Shown piece by piece: positions 1 to 6,742 of a stretch of 20,124 nucleotides of DNA. The stretch's first letter is position 1, and every line of letters starts with the position of its first letter. Source of the DNA: JBBQFC01 sp038321615 (GTDB taxonomy: Bacteria; Bacteroidota; Bacteroidia; Flavobacteriales_D; Cryomorphaceae); assembly GCA_038321615.1 (NCBI GenBank), contig JBBQFC010000061.1, positions 1 through 20,124 of the forward strand, given 5' to 3'. The position numbers were made by a program, and so were the translations under genes. The notes beneath the pieces were generated by a model, which worked only from the letters and a program-made list of their open reading frames with translations, was not told where the DNA came from and ran no database searches.

Positions 1-621
1 CTCCGGCGAATCACCTTTCACATAGACCGAACCATTTACATAAAAATCATGATCCCCTTGAAAATCTTCTGTTTTAATGCCCACCTTTCCACCAGGCGAT
101 AAGGATATAAGGCGGGTGCTGGTATTACCGTGAATAAACCGAAACATATTGTCGCCCGAACTCGTCCATTCAAATTGTGGTTGATTGCCAAAATAGGTTA
201 TCTTGGTGTGATTTGTGGAATTACGGTAGATTGCAAAAGTTTGACCGACCGCGAGCTGCTCTGTACCAAATCCTGTTCCTGTTTTTACTTTTCCGTTGAA
301 ATCTACCGAGAAGACATCAGTTGACGGGAATAGCGACCAATATTGTGTGTTGACCCGGATAGCGAAAGCGGGCTGTACATTTTGAAACCCACCACCTGGT
401 ATGCTTTGCTGCGTTTGTTCTAAATCAATTTTGAGTGTGGTCGAATTATTACCGGCATCATACATATGCAAGGGATGAATAGCCTGCGGCTTATTGATAC
501 CAATGCCCGTAAAACCCGTGGGCGTAGCTAAGGAATTTCCCGGACGCACATAGAGTTTGGCATTTTGGGCGAACGCCGAAAGAAATGCAAATGAAAATAT
601 TATAACTAAACGATTTTTCAT
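1..621 (-). CDS. Secreted fibre-like hypothetical protein, C-terminus beyond window edge
   Basis: The frame is open from an ATG at 621-619 to base 1, giving 207 residues without a stop, so only the N-terminal part is present. A Sec signal peptide is visible (MKNRLVIIFSFAFLSAFAQ, cleavage about residue 19). The mature part has the pattern of Bacteroidota tail-fibre-like surface proteins: an early 'GFTGIGINKPQAIHPLHMYD' stretch, and near the edge 'GGKVGIKTEDF' followed by 'FYVNGSVYVKGD'. These resemble the 'VGIGT..P..L.VNG' beta-repeats that often precede an S74-type intramolecular chaperone domain, but that domain would lie outside the window and cannot be confirmed. The likely location is outside the cell or on the surface. 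Transcription runs leftward from the 622-1083 region. The call rests on repeat style and is not a firm family match. Confidence 0.75.
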   Translation of the reverse strand, partial: MKNRLVIIFSFAFLSAFAQNAKLYVRPGNSLATPTGFTGIGINKPQAIHPLHMYDAGNNSTTLKIDLEQTQQSIPGGGFQNVQPAFAIRVNTQYWSLFPSTDVFSVDFNGKVKTGTGFGTEQLAVGQTFAIYRNSTNHTKITYFGNQPQFEWTSSGDNMFRFIHGNTSTRLISLSPGGKVGIKTEDFQGDHDFYVNGSVYVKGDSPE

Positions 622-667
622 AACGGTTGAGTTTGGTGATTGAATGTCCCAAATTAAAAAAAAAACG

Positions 668-687
668 GTTTAACTAAGAAGTTTAAC
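668..687. repeat. Short direct repeat GTTTAAC x2
   Basis: GTTTAAC occurs at 668-674 and again at 681-687, one 13-nt step apart. It lies about 50-65 nt upstream of the start of the leftward gene, so it could be a regulator site. Two copies of an AT-rich 7-mer can also arise by chance. Confidence 0.35.
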
Positions 688-731
688 AAATAAAAATTGA
701 CCTGCTTGATTATTTACCAGGTTAGAAATTT

Positions 732-782
732 GGGTTCTTATAATCTGTGCAATTTTTTAATTTGAACTAGATATTAGAACCC
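732..782. repeat. Imperfect inverted repeat (GGGTTCT ... AGAACCC)
   Basis: GGGTTCT at 732-738 pairs exactly with AGAACCC at 776-782. After one mismatch, the inner parts (ATA then TCT, and AGA then TAT) extend the stem to about 13 paired bases with one bulge, around a loop of about 22 nt that is AT-rich. No poly-T run follows on either strand, so it is not a normal intrinsic terminator. It may be an operator, a structured RNA element or the end of a decayed element. Confidence 0.5.
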
Positions 783-967
783 CGGGCTTTCTCCATTACG
801 CTGAAAAGATAAAAGGGTCGAAAGGAACAATCAAAGTTGTTGGAGCACAGTCGAGAATAGCGAAGAAACTCAAGATTGCTTCATCTGGTCGAAATAAAAT
901 TTGGTCTGAAAAATGCGGGTTTTCGCAAAATTATTTTCCCAGCCCTTCCCCCGAACGCCAAAAAACA

Positions 968-975
968 TATCTTTG
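968..975 (+). promoter_or_regulatory. Possible -7 box (TATCTTTG) for the T9SS type A gene
   Basis: TATCTTTG matches the Bacteroidota -7 consensus TAnnTTTG exactly. No good TTTG-like -33 box lies about 19-20 nt upstream, so confidence is moderate. Transcription from here would give a leader of about 150 nt that includes three stem-loops before the ATG at 1132. Confidence 0.4.
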
Positions 976-1016
976 GAGCACATGTTTTTCATCGATTATC
1001 TTCCTTTTAAACCTGT

Positions 1017-1079
1017 ACACCTGCGCGGACTGCAGCCGGTGTTTGATTGCTAGCCCATAGCTAGAACCGCCAAGCGGTT
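1017..1079 (+). promoter_or_regulatory. Three consecutive stem-loops in the leader
   Basis: Hairpin 1 (1017-1042): ACAC+CTGC pairs with GCAG+GTGT, with a 3-nt bulge. Hairpin 2 (1050-1064): CTAGC, 5-nt loop, GCTAG. Hairpin 3 (1065-1079): AACCGC, CAA loop, GCGGTT, directly abutting hairpin 2. A T-rich tract follows from about 1090. The function is unknown; it could be a structured 5' leader. Confidence 0.4.
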
Positions 1080-1131
1080 ATCAATGTCTCACTTTTTTTC
1101 TTTTTTCACTTCTCACCTAACCCGTTTTCCT

Positions 1132-2016
1132 ATGCGAAACATTTACTTATTGCTTATGGCTTTTGTGTGCGGCCAAATTGCAAATGCACAAACTACCGTG
1201 TTCTTCGAAGATTTCGAAGACAATAGCCTCGATGGCTACACCCTTTATAACTTAGATGGGCTTACGCCAGATGATCCCGATTTGGATAACATGGCCGATA
1301 GCGCCTGGACACTAAAAGTGATTACATCGCAAGGTTGGACGTTTAACCTTTCCGCTTTTTCGGTATCGTGGTATGTGAACGATGCTGGTCCTTCGGATGA
1401 TTGGTTGGTAACTCCGGCCATCAATATAGGTACTGGCGCCGTGCTCTCATGGGATGCCTTGGCTATTACTTCGAGCGGTAATTTCCGCGATCAATATCAA
1501 GTCTTTATCAGCCCAGGCAATTCCCTAGAAAACCTGTCCGATGATGCTACCCTTGTTTTCGATACGGGCCTGGACGGCGAAGAAGCCACCCCGCAAAATC
1601 GTACGGTTGATTTGGCTGCACTCGGGTTTGAAAATCAGGTTATCTATATTGCTTTCCGCAATTTCACCCAACCCTTTACCGGATCCGGTACGGGTGGAAA
1701 CGAATTAGCGATCGACAATATTCAAGTAAATACGGTACTAAGCGTCCGAGAACCCGAATTGGCTAAAACGATCAAAGCGTATCCCAATCCGGCATTGGGC
1801 AATGCACAACTTGACTTTAGTCTTCGTGCCACTTCCCTGGTGCGTTTAGACATCGTAGATATCACTGGGAAAGTATTGCGAAGCGAAAACCGCGGAATTT
1901 TTGCGGAAGGATCGCATCAAATTTCTATCCGTCGCGAATCGCTTCCAGCTGGGGTGTATATGGTTCGCATCAGTTCGGACGAAGCTTCCTCGCTCGTTCG
2001 CGTTATTTTTCAATAA
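1132..2016 (+). CDS. Secreted protein: choice-of-anchor J-like domain plus T9SS type A sorting domain
   Basis: The predicted protein has 294 residues. An ATG 48 nt upstream (1084) is in frame, but the one at 1132 places a clean Sec signal peptide at the N-terminus (MRNIYLLLMAFVCGQIANAQ), so it is preferred. The mature protein starts 'TTVFFEDFEDNSLDGYTLYN', the usual opening of choice-of-anchor J beta-sandwich domains, and continues to about residue 200 with 'DDWLVTPAINIG' and a closing 'ELAIDNIQV'. The last 80 or so residues form a T9SS type A domain: 'KAYPNPALGNAQLDF', 'VDITGKVLRSE', 'LPAGVYMVRI'. It should cross the outer membrane through the type IX system and be released or anchored at the surface. 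The ligand is not evident. A strong terminator follows 14 nt after the stop. Confidence 0.88.
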   Translation: MRNIYLLLMAFVCGQIANAQTTVFFEDFEDNSLDGYTLYNLDGLTPDDPDLDNMADSAWTLKVITSQGWTFNLSAFSVSWYVNDAGPSDDWLVTPAINIGTGAVLSWDALAITSSGNFRDQYQVFISPGNSLENLSDDATLVFDTGLDGEEATPQNRTVDLAALGFENQVIYIAFRNFTQPFTGSGTGGNELAIDNIQVNTVLSVREPELAKTIKAYPNPALGNAQLDFSLRATSLVRLDIVDITGKVLRSENRGIFAEGSHQISIRRESLPAGVYMVRISSDEASSLVRVIFQ

Positions 2017-2030
2017 ATCACTTTTCAAAT

Positions 2031-2060
2031 GGGCTGTGCTTTTGCACAGCCCTTAATTTT
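2031..2060 (+). terminator. Intrinsic terminator after the T9SS type A gene
   Basis: GGGCTGTGC (2031-2039), TTTT loop, GCACAGCCC (2044-2052) form a perfect 9-bp stem, followed by TTAATTTT. The next start codon is only 13 nt after the stem, so the structure also sits in the leader region of the asparaginase gene. Confidence 0.88.
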
Positions 2061-2065
2061 CTCTT

Positions 2066-2995
2066 ATGAATCCATTCTCAATTGCCATTCATGGCGGTGC
2101 AGGAACGATCTTGCCTTCGTCGATGACTCCCGACAAAGAAGCGGAGTATCGCGCGATGCTCGAAAAATCGGTGGTCGCAGGTCACGGTATTTTAGCGCTG
2201 GGCGGTTCGGCGATCGATGCTGTACAATTAGCCGTGGAGATTATGGAAGACTCCCCCCTTTTTAACGCCGGCAAAGGTTCTGTTTATACGCACCAGGGCC
2301 TGCACGAAATGGATGCCTCGATGATGGATGGAAATGGCTTGCGCGTAGGCTCAGTGGCGGGTGTGCGTAAAATCGCAAACCCTATAAAGCTGAGCCGGTT
2401 GATTATGGAGCAAAGCCAGCACGTCTTCCTCATTGGCGAAGGAGCCGAAGCCTTTGCTCGGGTTCATAACATGGATTGGGTGGAACCCGAATATTTCGCC
2501 ACAGACTATCGCTATGCGCAACTACTCCAGATACAAGGGAGCGAATTAACCCAGCTCGACCATAGCGAAGATGCGCTGAAAAAGTATGGAACTGTTGGCG
2601 CAGTCGCTTTAGACATGAAGGGCAATCTTGCAGCAGCCACTTCCACAGGTGGCCTCACTAATAAGCGCTATGGACGTATCGGCGATTCCGCAATAATCGG
2701 TGCAGGAACGTATGCTGAAAACGGAGTCTGTGCCGTATCGTGCACCGGATGGGGCGAGTTTTTTATCCGCGGAATGGCTGCCTACGAAGTTGCCGCTTTG
2801 ATGAAGTACAAGGAGATGAGCATAGTGGAAGCATCAAATTATGTGATCGACGAAAAAATTGCCAGGATGGGCGGAGATGGTGGTATGATCGCAGTCGATT
2901 CTAAGGGGATTATTCATCTTCCATTCAATACGCCGGGCATGTACAGAGCCGCCATCCAAGAATCGGGAAAAATGGAGATTTCCATCTACGGTTGA
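2066..2995 (+). CDS. iaaA: Isoaspartyl peptidase / type III L-asparaginase (Ntn-hydrolase)
   Basis: The protein has 309 residues, normal for the family. The N-terminal 'IAIHGGAGTI' and central 'NAGKGSVYT' are family landmarks. Autocleavage is expected between Gly175 and Thr176 in 'YGTVGAVALD', which frees Thr176 as the nucleophile. Substrate-binding elements follow: 'TSTGGLTNK' (192-200), 'GRIGDSAIIGAGTYA' (203-217) and 'CTGWGEFFIRG' (226-236). The enzyme hydrolyses isoaspartyl dipeptides and L-asparagine. No signal peptide is visible, so it probably acts in the cytoplasm, although some relatives are exported. The gene starts right behind a terminator stem and has no obvious promoter of its own. 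Its stop codon abuts the stop of the opposing DUF5723 gene with no base between. Confidence 0.95.
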   Translation: MNPFSIAIHGGAGTILPSSMTPDKEAEYRAMLEKSVVAGHGILALGGSAIDAVQLAVEIMEDSPLFNAGKGSVYTHQGLHEMDASMMDGNGLRVGSVAGVRKIANPIKLSRLIMEQSQHVFLIGEGAEAFARVHNMDWVEPEYFATDYRYAQLLQIQGSELTQLDHSEDALKKYGTVGAVALDMKGNLAAATSTGGLTNKRYGRIGDSAIIGAGTYAENGVCAVSCTGWGEFFIRGMAAYEVAALMKYKEMSIVEASNYVIDEKIARMGGDGGMIAVDSKGIIHLPFNTPGMYRAAIQESGKMEISIYG

Positions 2996-4459
2996 TCAGC
3001 GTTTCATTGGCCTGCCTTTCGGCGAAAGCTCTTCTCTCCCAAAGGTGAGATTCAATCCAAACTGCACCCGCAAATCACTTGCGTTGCTAAAATAGGGCAC
3101 GGCACTTTCTTCCCCATCGCCGCCTTCGCGCCACGTTATGCGGGAGTATTGCGCAAAGCGGAAGTTCTCAACCATTGCATAAAACTGAACAGGACCCGCG
3201 TTTAAGACCAAACCCGCTCCTACAGATGGGGAGTAATCTTTGCGGTAAGAAGCGTGAACACTGGCTTCGAGCCATCGCTTTAAGCTTTGATTATAACCCA
3301 GCCCAATAGAAAAAGGTGCCGAACTTTGGCCCAATCCGTGAGTCAAAGTTGCCCAAGCTTTCCCCGATGTAGCTTGGTTCTTATAAATTTCATAGCTCGC
3401 AGCATAGCGAGCCAAAGCATTTATACCTGTGTTGAACGATTCCGATTTCCGCTCAAATCCGTAAGTGTTTTCGAGTACATCGACCAAGGAATCAATCCGA
3501 TCTTGAAGGCCGTCGTTGAAATCGCTGCCTTCCAGAAAAATAATGTCTGTAAGATCGAGCCCTCCGTAGAGAAAGCTGGCATCATCTGTTCCATAAGTTG
3601 CCACATCGCTCTGCCACTTTATAAAACCGAGGTTGAGCACCGAAGCTTCAATCTTCCACTTCTCATTTGGTTTAAAGGCAGCACCAATATCGCCGCCTAA
3701 ACCCCAATTTTTGAGGCCAAGGAGATAATTGCCCAAATCTTCTTGAACCGCCGTCGATTCATCGGTGGTAAGGCCATAAATGCCGGAAGTCTGCACCTGA
3801 AAGGCTCCTGCTGATTGCAGATCATAGGTATCGGGGTCGGTGCGGAGGGTCAGCGAACTTTCTTCTGTTCGGATGCGCTCCATGCCGTATAAAAGCTTCG
3901 CGGCGACTCCAAATTCCCATTTCTCGTCGAGGTGGAAACTATAGCCCAGCGCATACTCCCGGTAATGCAATCCATCTACCGCCAAACCGCTGAAATCGGC
4001 GGTATTGTTTTCAAATTCATTGTGCCCCACATTTCCATAAACTGCCAGCTGAAAAATATCTTTGGGTAGATCGATCGAAGCCGAAAATCGTTCTGCTGCG
4101 CTCAGGCGGAAATAGTGGCTACCCACTTTGATGCCTGCATGGAAAAGTTCGAATGAAGCCGACTGACCCGTGTGAGCTATTGCGTCGATACCTGCCAAAA
4201 CTTCGCGGGCGTTGAGTGTAAGATTGCCCGAAGCATCGCTGTAGAGCAAATCGGAAGAGGGTCGAAGCCAATTATTACTATGGTTTATGGCGACACCGCT
4301 CAAAGCGGGTATTCCAAAATTATATCGAGCCGTAGGCTGAAACGCCGGATTGGCATAAACACCCTGAGGTAAATTTTCAAACATTCCGAGACCGGTGACG
4401 GTTTGCGCTTGTGCATTGGCAAAAATGGTAACAAGGAGAAAGGACAATAGAGCTCTCAT
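2996..4459 (-). CDS. DUF5723-family outer-membrane beta-barrel protein
   Basis: The protein has 487 residues with a Sec signal peptide (MRALLSFLLVTIFANAQAQ). The N-terminal 'YANPAFQPTARYNFGIPALSGV' style, followed by a segment on a 'LLYSD...GNLTLN' pattern, is characteristic of DUF5723 proteins. The rest is made of alternating amphipathic strands ('YALGYSFHLDEKWEFGVAAKLLYGME', split here by normal barrel turns), consistent with an outer-membrane barrel. The biochemical role of the family is not known to me. The ATG follows the stop of the upstream lipoprotein gene after one base (TAAgATG), so the two are probably translated together. No terminator follows: the gene ends exactly where iaaA ends. 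Confidence 0.82.
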   Translation of the reverse strand: MRALLSFLLVTIFANAQAQTVTGLGMFENLPQGVYANPAFQPTARYNFGIPALSGVAINHSNNWLRPSSDLLYSDASGNLTLNAREVLAGIDAIAHTGQSASFELFHAGIKVGSHYFRLSAAERFSASIDLPKDIFQLAVYGNVGHNEFENNTADFSGLAVDGLHYREYALGYSFHLDEKWEFGVAAKLLYGMERIRTEESSLTLRTDPDTYDLQSAGAFQVQTSGIYGLTTDESTAVQEDLGNYLLGLKNWGLGGDIGAAFKPNEKWKIEASVLNLGFIKWQSDVATYGTDDASFLYGGLDLTDIIFLEGSDFNDGLQDRIDSLVDVLENTYGFERKSESFNTGINALARYAASYEIYKNQATSGKAWATLTHGLGQSSAPFSIGLGYNQSLKRWLEASVHASYRKDYSPSVGAGLVLNAGPVQFYAMVENFRFAQYSRITWREGGDGEESAVPYFSNASDLRVQFGLNLTFGREELSPKGRPMKR

Positions 4460-4460
4460 C

Positions 4461-6077
4461 TTATTGAATATTCAAGATTACTTTGCCCGCTAAGTCCACG
4501 TCGAATCGGTCGTCGGCAAAAAACCGAACCAGTTGATCGCCATTGTTGGTAGTGGCTCCCTGCACCCGGATTATCATGTGGGTAACGCTCTCCAGCCTAG
4601 CCGCTCGTTCGGCGTTTAGCGTCAAAATAGTTCGTTGATCGGTGGTGCCAATGGCTCTGCCGTATTCCGGATGAAAAGGCGGGACACTGGTATTGATGGG
4701 TGCAGAAACAAATATGGGCATATCCGCAATGAACAGAGAGTCCACGGGTTGGAAATTCTGATCGACTAACACTATTTGAGCGCTTACATCTATTGGGAAT
4801 CCATTGGCGATATTGAGCACAATGTCGACCTGCTCCAATTCGGCGGTTTCATTCGCAAATTCTACTAAGTCGCCGAGTTTTACATCTGCTGTGTCCTGAA
4901 GGAAAAAATCGCTGATAGACCCATAGAGCGGTATTTCCGCTTCGAAGGCCACGTCGAACCCTTTTAAATTCGTTGCAAATTGATTGGGATCATTATTTGG
5001 ATTAATCGTGAGGCCAAAACCGGCTTGGACGTACGGTGGTTTAAAAGATAAGAACTCGGTGAGGCTTGGCTGCATATTCGCATTGTTCAATATCAGAATA
5101 GTCTCTACTGCAATACCAGGAGTTATCGCCGGAGCTACAATCGGAAAATTGGGTAAGCCTGTAGCGTTGTATATCAGCGTTTCCTGCGCATCGTTTCTCC
5201 CTTGCAGACTTTCGATTGCAACGCCCAAACCTATGCCGAAGCCGTTGGAGCAATAAAACCGGAAAGTAGGATCGGCGATGGTAATTTGGCCGTCGTAGCC
5301 ATTGAAAAAGGCGAATTTCGCATCTAAGCCTTCCACATCCACGCTCCGGGGTGATAAATAACCGCCAACGCTTGCAATCGAAAAATCGCTTAGCCCGATT
5401 TCAAAATCGACTGGGCCACCCGTTACCCCGGTTTCGAATTGAAACGTTACTTCATATTGCACCCGCAATCCATTGATAACGTCAGGGTTGTTGAGAAACT
5501 TGAGTAGTATGTTTTCGAATGAAACGGCATTTGAAATAGCGACTGGAGTCGAACCATCGGCAAAGTCGAAAGTGAACGCTTCCGTATTATCTGCCGAAAA
5601 TATTCGGACAAATCCGGATACGGGGAAGGAATTCGCCGATTGAACATTCAACGTAAATAGGCCGTCCTTGAATCGGATCGAATCGAGACGATCGCCGTAA
5701 GGCGATTCGAAAGACCATACCCGATCGTCGAAAACAGTAACTGAACCATTGCCAAGCAAGGTGGCATATTGCAAAGGGGTGAGGTCGATTTCATTACTGT
5801 GAGACTGCGACGGTAACCGCAGGAGTTCATCGATATTTAAGCTCACCACCGTATCGAGGTAAACCAGACTGAGAGCCGCATTTTCGGCTGTGGTAATAAT
5901 CCCGTTGTCGTCGAATTGATCAATAACCCTATCGGCTCGGATGGAAGCATTGGCAATAGGAATTCCAAACTGCGGTTGAATTCCGGCATTGATATTTGTA
6001 ACATCAATCTCTTCTTTGAGACAAGCCGAGAATAACAATAAAATCAGCATTAAAGCTGAAATGATTATAGATCGCAT
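4461..6077 (-). CDS. Large lipoprotein with surface-export-like signal, function unknown
   Basis: The protein has 538 residues. The N-terminus MRSIIISALMLILLLFSAC is a lipoprotein signal with the lipid-acceptor Cys at 19. Directly after it comes L-K-E-E-I-D. A Lys followed by two acidic residues close to the Cys matches the lipoprotein export signal described in Bacteroidota, so display on the outer surface is likely. The rest is beta-rich, with several Asn/Asp/Phe-rich strands and no recognised enzyme motif. Conserved-looking parts include 'GIQPQFGIPIANASIRAD' near the N-terminus, which resembles the opening of other large Bacteroidota lipoproteins of unknown role. It is the first gene of a two-gene operon with the DUF5723 barrel. 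A TAAGTTTG -7 box lies about 27 nt upstream of the start. Confidence 0.8.
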   Translation of the reverse strand: MRSIIISALMLILLLFSACLKEEIDVTNINAGIQPQFGIPIANASIRADRVIDQFDDNGIITTAENAALSLVYLDTVVSLNIDELLRLPSQSHSNEIDLTPLQYATLLGNGSVTVFDDRVWSFESPYGDRLDSIRFKDGLFTLNVQSANSFPVSGFVRIFSADNTEAFTFDFADGSTPVAISNAVSFENILLKFLNNPDVINGLRVQYEVTFQFETGVTGGPVDFEIGLSDFSIASVGGYLSPRSVDVEGLDAKFAFFNGYDGQITIADPTFRFYCSNGFGIGLGVAIESLQGRNDAQETLIYNATGLPNFPIVAPAITPGIAVETILILNNANMQPSLTEFLSFKPPYVQAGFGLTINPNNDPNQFATNLKGFDVAFEAEIPLYGSISDFFLQDTADVKLGDLVEFANETAELEQVDIVLNIANGFPIDVSAQIVLVDQNFQPVDSLFIADMPIFVSAPINTSVPPFHPEYGRAIGTTDQRTILTLNAERAARLESVTHMIIRVQGATTNNGDQLVRFFADDRFDVDLAGKVILNIQ

Positions 6078-6103
6078 GAAAGCGGGTATTTAAGGGGGTA
6101 CGT

Positions 6104-6137
6104 CAAACTTACGGCTCTAAATGCAAATAGTTGCCAA
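6104..6137 (-). promoter_or_regulatory. Promoter of the lipoprotein-DUF5723 operon
   Basis: On the minus strand TAAGTTTG (6111 to 6104) matches TAnnTTTG. A TTGG at 6137-6134 lies 22 nt upstream and may serve as the -33 box. The predicted start of transcription is about 20 nt before the ATG at 6077. Confidence 0.6.
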
Positions 6138-6145
6138 TAAGCAAC
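6130..6145. repeat. Inverted repeat GTTGC-N6-GCAAC over the -33 region
   Basis: GTTGC (6130-6134) and GCAAC (6141-6145) are exact inverted repeats with a 6-nt spacer. They overlap the putative -33 element of the leftward lipoprotein promoter and lie in the gap between divergent genes. The arrangement suits an operator, but the arms are short. Confidence 0.4.
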
Positions 6146-6205
6146 CTATTATCGAGATTCTTAACGAAAGGTTATCATGCGACCAGGGTTTAAAATGCCA
6201 GTGTG

Positions 6206-6214
6206 TATAATTTG
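6206..6214 (+). promoter_or_regulatory. Possible promoter box (TATAATTTG) for the HNH-like gene
   Basis: TATAATTTG differs from TAnnTTTG by one extra spacer base and also contains TATAAT. It lies 37 nt before the ATG at 6251. It overlaps the alternative GTG start at 6203, which argues against that start. Confidence 0.45.
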
Positions 6215-6250
6215 AGTAATTTTAGCGGAAATTTAAAGCATTATCTCCTA

Positions 6251-6742
6251 ATGGCAAAAGCATCATCTACCGAAAAATGGGTACTACTTACCGAGTTAAA
6301 TGGTGAGCCCCTTCTTCATCACTTTAAAATTTCCGATCAGGGAAAGGTGGTAAAAATTAAAAAAGGAAAGGGCGAAGAAGCATTGTTCGAGCCTAAGTTT
6401 ATTGGGGGTTATAATTACATTTCGTTTACCACCAAGAAGGGTAATCGTTTTACGATTTACGTGCACCGGCTTGTGGCTGAGTTCTTCGTGTATGCCGAAA
6501 ACAAGGATGATTTATTCGTGATTCACGCCGATTATAATCGGGCAAACAACACCGCCGAGAATTTGAAATGGGTACCCAAAGAAGTGCTCTACAAACACCG
6601 GGCTGCAAAAGCCGGACGTATAGCTGGTAAGCCTAGCCGAAAAGTAAAACTTCAAGCCGTAAGCGAAAGAGTGCAGATTCAAGCCCTTCGTGAAACCGCC
6701 GCCAAATCGAAACTCTACACGGAAGTTTTAGGCATTCATTAA
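6251..6742 (+). CDS. Small HNH/NUMOD4-like protein, probably not a mobile homing enzyme
   Basis: From ATG 6251 the protein has 163 residues. A GTG at 6203 is in frame, but it would begin inside the likely promoter. The N-terminal third ('EKWVLLTELNGEPLLHHFKISDQGKVVKI') is like a NUMOD4 segment. Residues about 71-108 follow the HNH layout: 'VHRLVAEFF', then 'VIHADYNRANNTAENLKWV'. The usual 'vNHiDGN' is changed to 'vIHADYN', so nuclease activity is doubtful. From memory, Bacteroidota carry a conserved stand-alone protein of this type whose C-terminus continues past 'KLY..A..FGITHTQL'. Here it stops at 'KLYTEVLGIH', which may be a shortened end. The stop overlaps the trpS stop by 4 nt. A DNA- or RNA-binding role is an inference. 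Confidence 0.72.
   Translation: MAKASSTEKWVLLTELNGEPLLHHFKISDQGKVVKIKKGKGEEALFEPKFIGGYNYISFTTKKGNRFTIYVHRLVAEFFVYAENKDDLFVIHADYNRANNTAENLKWVPKEVLYKHRAAKAGRIAGKPSRKVKLQAVSERVQIQALRETAAKSKLYTEVLGIH

Larger units (their letters stand above)
622..1131. other. Long non-coding region between divergent genes
   Basis: About 510 bases without a convincing gene. It holds the upstream regions of the leftward gene (start at 621) and the rightward gene (start at 1132). Visible elements are a direct repeat GTTTAAC at 668-674 and 681-687 (13-nt period), a large imperfect inverted repeat at 732-782, a TATCTTTG -7-like box at 968-975, and three stem-loops at 1017-1079. The stretch about 840-900 contains several in-frame stops and no long frame. 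It could be a decayed dispersed repeat, but that is only an impression. Confidence 0.7.

Noticed and set aside
130..324. A 64-codon plus-strand frame near the left edge
   Set aside because: It lies fully inside the leftward secreted-protein gene, and its product shows no recognisable features; the opposite strand has a signal peptide and continuous coding sequence.
1084..1131. Upstream ATG at 1084 as the start of the T9SS type A protein
   Set aside because: It would add 16 residues before a signal peptide that is already complete from the ATG at 1132.
3287..3700. A 137-codon plus-strand frame inside the DUF5723 gene
   Set aside because: It is a shadow of the minus-strand gene, with no start context or domain of its own.
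6203..6250. GTG at 6203 as the start of the HNH-like protein
   Set aside because: It lies inside the likely promoter box, and the conserved-looking protein begins at the ATG at 6251.
6251..6742. Homing endonuclease or other mobile element
   Set aside because: There is no intron, inserted host gene, flanking repeat or second mobile gene, and the HNH core is altered.
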